From: Paracoccaceae bacterium
GTDB lineage: Bacteria > Pseudomonadota > Alphaproteobacteria > Rhodobacterales > Rhodobacteraceae
NCBI GenBank assembly: GCA_003545125.1
Contig: DQCI01000184.1
Coordinates: 5,058-15,903 of the forward strand
Direction of reading: 5' to 3'
DNA: 10,846 bases
Shown: positions 7,081-10,846 of the stretch, one piece after another
Numbering within the stretch: the first letter of the stretch is position 1
Layout of the letters: every line of letters begins with the position of its first letter
Notes under the pieces: generated by a model
The model's database searches: none
Told to the model about the DNA's origin: nothing
The model's input: the letters and a program-made list of their open reading frames with translations, nothing else
Program-made: the position numbers and the translations under genes

Positions 7081-7565
7081 ATGATCCAATCTCTTTTCTT
7101 GCCGGTGCCTTAGCTGTCGCGTTCGCTTCAATGGCCCCGCCGGCGGGTGCCGAAACGCTCAGACTTGTGCATTGGCCGCCGCCTCAGCACATTTTGACCC
7201 CCTCGACCCTCGGGCCGCTTGTCGGTGGTGTCGAAGGCGCCGAGATCGAGGTCAATCCGAGTGGCGACCACAAGGCTGGACCGCTCGGGCAATATGACCG
7301 TGTCGTTCAGGGCGACGTCGCTATTGTCTGGAGGGTGCCGGGCTATACCCCCGCGCAGTTTCCGAGGGCCATGGTGGCGGAATTGCCGGGGGCTGTGCCC
7401 GAGGGCGTGGCGGGGGAGGATCTGCTCTGGAACGCCCATGACGGCGGGCTCCTCGACGCGGAATTCCTCGCCACCAATCCGCGCGCGCGCCTGCCTGCCC
7501 TCCTGGGCACGCTTGGCCGCGTCACCCAGGTATCGCTGGTCCTGCCCGGCACGACGATCACCTGA
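7081..7565 (+). pseudogene. Remnant of DctP-type TRAP transporter solute-binding protein
   Basis: Intact DctP proteins are periplasmic receptors of about 330 aa that feed organic acids or similar solutes to a DctQM membrane pair. Here only about 150 family-like residues remain: a hydrophobic FLAGALAVAFASM followed by AGAETLRLVHW, then GPLGQYDRVVQGDVAIVW, VPGYTPAQFPRAMVAELPG and a weak end near LLDAEF. The sequence then degenerates and stops at TGA 7563-7565. The ATG at 7081 follows GAGGGG and reads MIQSLF, but this frame hits TAG at 7111. The signal-peptide frame is shifted, consistent with a loss of 1 nt between 7081 and 7101. A GTG at 7074 is in the signal-peptide frame but gives an acidic, uncharacteristic N-terminus and has no well-spaced ribosome binding site. 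No dctQ or dctM follows. Both a frameshift and 3' truncation point to a decayed gene. Confidence 0.75.
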
Positions 7566-7741
7566 CGTTGGCCGTGACCGTGCCGGGCAAGCCCGGGTGG
7601 CGGAAATCGCCTTTGAAGTGACGGTTACGGGGCGCGCGCGCGGCTTTGAAGGTTCTACTCCTGTTGGCGTGGGCCGGGGTGCAAACCCGCGGCCGCGAGG
7701 CAACCCTCAAGGCAGTGCGCCCGGGACAGGAGGAGGAGACC
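7566..7741 (+). promoter_or_regulatory. Gap upstream of MetF-like gene with GC-rich palindrome
   Basis: These 176 nt lie between the TRAP remnant and the reductase gene. CCGGGC (7583-7588) and GCCCGG (7591-7596) form a tight palindrome with a 2-nt centre, which could be an operator or the base of a hairpin. No T-run follows. The reductase reading frame is open back to a possible start at 7646, but the GGAGGAGGAG box places the start at 7742. No promoter could be chosen by eye. Confidence 0.25.
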
Positions 7742-8620
7742 ATGGCCGTGGCAAACCTGGTTCAGGCGAAGGATCCGCTGAAGGACTTCCTCGACGGTGT
7801 TTCGATCGAAGTCATGCCGCGCACGCTCGCGAAAATCGACCACATGACACCGCTCATGTCGCCCGGTTCGCGGGTCTATGTCGCCCATATCGAGGGAACG
7901 CCATTCGCGGACATGCTGGCGGCGGCACGGCGGCTGGCGGCCGAGGGGTTTGAGGTCATGCCGCATTTCCCGGCGCGGATCGTCGAGAACGCCGCCCAGC
8001 TTGAAGAATGGATCAAAACCTATGCGGGCGAGGCGGGGGTGACCCAGGCGCTGGTGTTGGCGGGCGGTGTCGCGAAACCGCTGGGCGCCTTTGACAGCGC
8101 GATGCAACTCCTCGAGACGGGGCTTTTTCAAAAGCACGGCTACACCCGGCTGCATGTCGCCGGACACCCCGAGGGGAACAAGGATATCGACCCAAGAGGC
8201 GGCACGGCGCAGGTGGATGCCGCCCTGCGCTGGAAACAGGACTATGCCCACCGGACCGGAACCGAAATGGCGCTGGTGACACAGTTCGCCTTCGATGCGG
8301 TGCCGGTGATCGCCTGGGCTGAACGACTGGCTGCTGACGGTATCACCTTGCCGATCCATGTCGGCATTGCGGGCCCCGCGAAGCTCCAGACGCTCATCAA
8401 GTTTGCCATCGCCTGCGGTGTCGGACCTTCCCTGAGTGTGCTTCAGAGACGTGCGAAGGATCTGACCAAGCTGCTGCGACCGATGGAGCCGAGCGATGTC
8501 GCCACGGCGCTCGCCGCCCACAAGGTGGATCATCCCGAGAGCCTGATTGAGCGGCTGCACGTCTTTCCGCTCGGCGGTATCCGGGCGTCATCGGAATGGG
8601 TCGGCGCAAAGCGCGCGTGA
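7742..8620 (+). CDS. metF: Methylenetetrahydrofolate reductase-like FAD oxidoreductase (short MetF family)
   Basis: MetF interconverts 5,10-methylene-THF and 5-methyl-THF using FAD in the cytoplasm. The ATG at 7742 has an excellent ribosome binding site (GGAGGAGGAG, 3 nt spacer); the product is 292 aa, near the bacterial MetF size. SIEVMP places Glu23 where E. coli MetF has its catalytic Glu28 (SFEFFPP). Also matched are MPHFPAR (73-79, canonical PHLTC), HPEGNKDI (142-149, canonical YPEVHPEA) and TQFAFD (180-185, canonical TQFFFD). The canonical RGD(L)PPG segment, whose Asp contacts FAD, reads LAGGVAKPLG (106-115), so that Asp is not evident. The C-terminal part has HVGIAGP, then SLSVLQRR and FPLGGIRASSEW. 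The isolated setting beside a LacI regulator and a transporter remnant suggests methyl-group catabolism rather than methionine synthesis, but this is inference. It is convergent with lacI, 16 nt apart. Confidence 0.85.
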   Translation: MAVANLVQAKDPLKDFLDGVSIEVMPRTLAKIDHMTPLMSPGSRVYVAHIEGTPFADMLAAARRLAAEGFEVMPHFPARIVENAAQLEEWIKTYAGEAGVTQALVLAGGVAKPLGAFDSAMQLLETGLFQKHGYTRLHVAGHPEGNKDIDPRGGTAQVDAALRWKQDYAHRTGTEMALVTQFAFDAVPVIAWAERLAADGITLPIHVGIAGPAKLQTLIKFAIACGVGPSLSVLQRRAKDLTKLLRPMEPSDVATALAAHKVDHPESLIERLHVFPLGGIRASSEWVGAKRA

Positions 8621-8622
8621 CC

Positions 8623-8638
8623 GAAGGCGTCCGCCTTC
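8623..8638. terminator. Hairpin between convergent metF-like and lacI-type genes
   Basis: GAAGGC (8623-8628), loop GTCC, GCCTTC (8633-8638) form a perfect 6-bp stem immediately after the reductase stop and overlapping the regulator's stop codon. Being symmetrical it could act on both strands. There is no T-run on either side, so termination strength is uncertain. Confidence 0.5.
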
Positions 8639-9650
8639 AGGCCGACTCGCGCAGGACCAGCCGCGAAGGCAGGCGTTCCGGAGCGCTCGGCGGCTGGCCG
8701 GTGGCGATCATGTCGAGGGTAATCTTGACGGCGCGCTCGGCGAGGGCTTCCTTGTCCTGGGCGACGGTTGTGAGGCTCGGGACGGTGAGATCGGCAGCGG
8801 GGTGATCGTCGTGTCCGGCGAGCCGCAGTTCCTCCTGGCGGCCAATCCTGAGCCCGGCTCTCTGCGCGGTCGAAAGAACGCCGATCGCAATGCGGTCGTT
8901 CGCACAAAGCACTGTTGACGAGGGGAAACCGCCGGTCTCGAGCGCCGCCCGCGTGACTTCGGCGCCGATCGCCTCCAACCGCCAGCTCATTTCCGAAGGC
9001 GGCAGGACCATCGGTTCAAACCCGCGCGCGTCCATCGCGGCCACGTAGGCCGCGCGCCGTTCGCCCGCGGTCGAGTTCACCTCGGGCATGTCGATGTAGC
9101 ATGGCGCCGTTCCGGTGGCGCAGAGATAGTCGACCATCTGTGTGACCCCTTGCGCATTGTCGCAGGCGAGCGACGGGGTATCGAGCCCCTCGATATGGCT
9201 GTCGAAGAGCAGGAGCGGCACCTCGTCCTGCAAGCGCATGATTGCTTGCGCGTCGGACTCGCGTCCAAGCGGCGACAGGATCACGCCGCCGATATTGAGC
9301 GAGCGGATCATTTCGATTGCCCGCGCCTCGTCTTCGGGTGACCCGTGCGAGCTGAGGGTGATCGCGAAATAGCCCGCATTGATGGTCGCGCGTTCGATCA
9401 ACCCGGCCATCTCGGCAAAGAACGGGTCGGTGAACTGGGGCACGACCACGCCGAGCGTCTTCGGATAGCGCCGGTTCTGGTTCACGGCGAAGAAATTCGG
9501 CCGGTAGTCGTATTTTTCGAGCGCCGCCTCGATCCGTGCCCGGGTGGAAGCACGCACACTCGTGGGGTCGTTGAAGTATTTCGAGACGGTCGGGCGCGAG
9601 AGCCCGGTCACGCTCGAAAACTCTTTCATGTTTCGCAGCTTGCGTCGCAT
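8637..9650 (-). CDS. LacI/GalR-family transcriptional regulator
   Basis: From the ATG at 9650 the product is 337 aa, the usual LacI-family length. An N-terminal helix-turn-helix occupies about residues 8-30 (KEFSSVTGLSRPTVSKYFND), followed by the hinge region RPNFFAVNQNRR. A periplasmic-binding-protein-like effector domain starts at TLGVVVPQFTDPFFAEM and includes NIGGVILSP, LLLFDSH, TVLCANDRIAIGVL, LAGHDDHPAADLTVPSLTTV and a short C-terminal RLPSRLVLRESA. In-frame alternatives are a TTG at 9728 and an ATG at 9629; 9650 keeps a basic RRKLR lead into the HTH but has only a weak ribosome binding site. The first HTH helix lacks the usual DIA motif. The family senses sugars and related small molecules. 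Likely targets are the adjacent reductase gene, the lost TRAP system and itself; the ligand cannot be read from sequence. Confidence 0.92.
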   Translation of the reverse strand: MRRKLRNMKEFSSVTGLSRPTVSKYFNDPTSVRASTRARIEAALEKYDYRPNFFAVNQNRRYPKTLGVVVPQFTDPFFAEMAGLIERATINAGYFAITLSSHGSPEDEARAIEMIRSLNIGGVILSPLGRESDAQAIMRLQDEVPLLLFDSHIEGLDTPSLACDNAQGVTQMVDYLCATGTAPCYIDMPEVNSTAGERRAAYVAAMDARGFEPMVLPPSEMSWRLEAIGAEVTRAALETGGFPSSTVLCANDRIAIGVLSTAQRAGLRIGRQEELRLAGHDDHPAADLTVPSLTTVAQDKEALAERAVKITLDMIATGQPPSAPERLPSRLVLRESA

Positions 9651-9872
9651 GGCGTGGCTGTCCGGGTCATGTCCCTGCCTCAGTGTGCCGTTGGCACCCG
9701 ATTCCGTAAAGCGATCAACCTGTTGCAAAAGGTCGCATCCGTCCGGTCGAAGGGGCCCGGACCGGGTGCGGTGGCTGGCGCCGGAGAGGGGTCAAGCCGC
9801 GTGGCGTCGGCGCCAAGTTGCGCCGTCGGTAGAGGCCGTTTGGCCTTCGTCAGAAAGTGCACCGCGCGCGGC
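9651..9872 (-). promoter_or_regulatory. Region upstream of lacI-type gene and downstream of SGNH gene
   Basis: These 222 nt should contain the regulator's promoter and the end of the SGNH transcript. Two small hairpins are visible: CGGCGC (9808-9813) / GCGCCG (9820-9825) with a 6-nt loop, and AGGCC (9833-9837) / GGCCT (9842-9846) with a 4-nt loop, close behind the SGNH stop. Neither has a T-run. A compact CCCGG-A-CCGGG palindrome also lies in the stretch at 9756-9766. No gene was found here. Confidence 0.3.
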
Positions 9873-10691
9873 TCACGCGGCGACGCCGACCCTCAGACCT
9901 TCGATCACGCGGGCGAGCACCCGTTTTCCGAAAGCCGGGCCGACATGCAGAAGGTCGGCCGCGTGTTGGGCGGTATCGCCGTCGACGCGGACTGCGTCCC
10001 GCGTGAAGATGCGCGCGGTCGTGAACCCATGCGCGATCGTGTCCGTCGGCTGGTGCAGAACCGTGAGGTTGCCGATTTCGCCGAAGGCGCGGTCAATCGC
10101 CCGGTTGAGACAGGCCGAGATGGCGGCGCCGTCGCCGTTCCGGCGGGCGCGCAGGAACCCATATTCGCGCGGCCGCGTGCTTTCGAACACGCGTTCGCTC
10201 GGATAGGGCTGCGGCACCAGGAAGATCGGAACCGCGCTTGCGCGCCGAAACGCTTCGGCGAAATGGAAACTCGCCCCGGCGCGGGCATGATCGGTGAGGA
10301 TGGCGACGAAAGCGGGTTCCGATACCAGCGCTCTGCCCAGGGGCCCGGGCGTGCGTGGGCCCCCGTTTTCGGGCGCGGTGCGGCAGGACGGCCAACCCGA
10401 TACGCGGCACGCCTGGAGGATGCGAAGCGCGCCGTAGATCGAGGCCGTTCCGGCCACGAGGATCGTCGCGTCGAACCCGGCCACGTCCACCTTCTCCGGC
10501 ATGCCGAACCGTGCCTGTGCGGCGCGCAGGTCACGGTCTTTCGCGGCGATCACCGAACCCCGGACTCGTGCCCTTTCGATGCCCGCCCCGGCCTTTGCAA
10601 AGAAGGTGATCTCGGGCCCGTCGTCGCCGAGTTCACGCGCGGCCGCGCGCAGCATTCCGACATGGGAATTGCCGATGACGCAAAGCTTCAT
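9873..10691 (-). CDS. SGNH/GDSL-hydrolase-like protein
   Basis: From the ATG at 10691 the product is 272 aa. It opens with MKLCVIGNSHVGMLRAA, where GNSH replaces the GDS block I of SGNH hydrolases and Ser9 would be the nucleophile. Near the C-terminus DLLHVGPAFGKRVL supplies the D-x-x-H block V, with Asp246 and His249. A possible middle block is ILVAGTASIYG, but the classic G-x-N-D block III is not present. SGNH enzymes act as esterases, lipases or O-acetyl transfer/removal enzymes on glycans; the substrate here is unknown. No signal peptide is seen, so a cytoplasmic place is likely. The ATG overlaps the upstream gene's stop as ATGA, which settles the start and indicates translational coupling. 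Such GNSHV proteins in alphaproteobacteria often sit near polysaccharide genes, from memory and unverified. An upstream extension to 10796 would overlap that gene and is rejected. Confidence 0.72.
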   Translation of the reverse strand: MKLCVIGNSHVGMLRAAARELGDDGPEITFFAKAGAGIERARVRGSVIAAKDRDLRAAQARFGMPEKVDVAGFDATILVAGTASIYGALRILQACRVSGWPSCRTAPENGGPRTPGPLGRALVSEPAFVAILTDHARAGASFHFAEAFRRASAVPIFLVPQPYPSERVFESTRPREYGFLRARRNGDGAAISACLNRAIDRAFGEIGNLTVLHQPTDTIAHGFTTARIFTRDAVRVDGDTAQHAADLLHVGPAFGKRVLARVIEGLRVGVAA

Positions 10692-10846
10692 GTCGCCCCG
10701 AACGCCTCCAACATCGCCTCTTCGCAAATCTCCTCGTCGTCCCCCGCGGCTTCGATTCCGGGAGAGATGGAAGGCACAGGTTGCATGACGCGACACGCGC
10801 CTTGCGAGAGCCCGTCCTGTGCGGCGAAGAACACCGACATCGCCGT
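10688..10846 (-). CDS. C-terminal end of an unidentified upstream gene (partial)
   Basis: Reading the minus strand inward from the right edge, one frame stays open for 52 codons and ends at a TGA (10688-10690) that overlaps the SGNH start codon by the ATGA arrangement. The visible part is acidic at its end: SVFFAAQDGLSQGACRVMQ, a Pro/Ser linker PVPSISPG, then IEAAGDDEEICEEAMLEAFGAT. The linker-plus-acidic-helix tail is typical of a protein C-terminus but identifies no family. An in-frame ATG at 10838-10840 could in principle start a short 50-aa protein, but an extension beyond the window is more likely. It is probably in an operon with the SGNH gene. Confidence 0.5.
   Translation of the reverse strand, partial: TAMSVFFAAQDGLSQGACRVMQPVPSISPGIEAAGDDEEICEEAMLEAFGAT

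Noticed and set aside
7583..7596. CCGGGC-AA-GCCCGG palindrome as a LacI operator
   Set aside because: It is symmetrical, but without a repeat of the same site near the lacI-type promoter or a matching known consensus the claim is not supported; GC-rich palindromes are frequent in this genome.
7128..7703. 191-codon minus-strand frame over the TRAP remnant
   Set aside because: The product is Arg/Pro/Ala-rich with no recognisable motif, while the plus strand carries clear DctP-like segments.
7646..7741. N-terminal extension of the MetF-like gene (32 extra residues)
   Set aside because: The residues are low-complexity and basic, and GGAGGAGGAG directly before the ATG at 7742 marks the real start.
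10692..10796. 35-residue N-terminal extension of the SGNH-like gene
   Set aside because: It would run fully over the end of the upstream gene; the start at 10691 gives the canonical beta-strand-GNSH opening and an ATGA overlap.

Overview
The window is GC-rich, densely coded and free of RNA genes, insertion sequences and CRISPR arrays. Codon use, lipid A-type genes, an RTX protein, a TRAP-type binding-protein remnant and a short MetF-like reductase together suggest a marine-type alphaproteobacterium, most likely Rhodobacteraceae. This placement is inferred from protein resemblance recalled from memory, not from a database search.

Layout from left to right: (1) a minus-strand pair, a WaaA-like glycosyltransferase (806-2080) followed after 2 nt by an LpxK-like kinase that runs off the left edge. 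Both keep the fold-defining motifs of their families but have lost several classic active-site motifs. (2) A copper module around 2206-4997: a CopZ-like chaperone on the minus strand, divergent from a P1B-type Cu(I)-exporting ATPase (CopA) across a 137-nt shared control region. (3) An unrecognised 111-aa protein convergent with copA; the two stop codons overlap in one CTAG. (4) An orphan RTX protein (5555-6814) with 18 consecutive nonapeptide repeats, a C-terminus like that of type I secretion substrates, and an N-terminal region that may be a papain-like fold.

(5) A catabolic region: a decayed N-terminal fragment of a DctP-type TRAP solute-binding protein (about 7081-7565), an intact methylenetetrahydrofolate reductase-like gene (7742-8620), and a convergent LacI-type regulator (8637-9650) that shares a bidirectional hairpin with it. 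(6) At the right edge, an SGNH-hydrolase-like protein (9873-10691) overlaps by 4 nt the end of an upstream gene that continues out of the window.

How the genes work together: the copper pair is a standard detoxification unit, with the chaperone delivering Cu(I) to the exporter. The waaA/lpxK-like pair would act in lipid A-Kdo assembly if the classical roles hold. The reductase and the LacI regulator may form a C1-metabolism locus whose transporter has been lost. No clearly new multi-gene system is visible. The best leads are the doubly divergent waaA/lpxK pair and the RTX protein with the unusual N-terminal domain.
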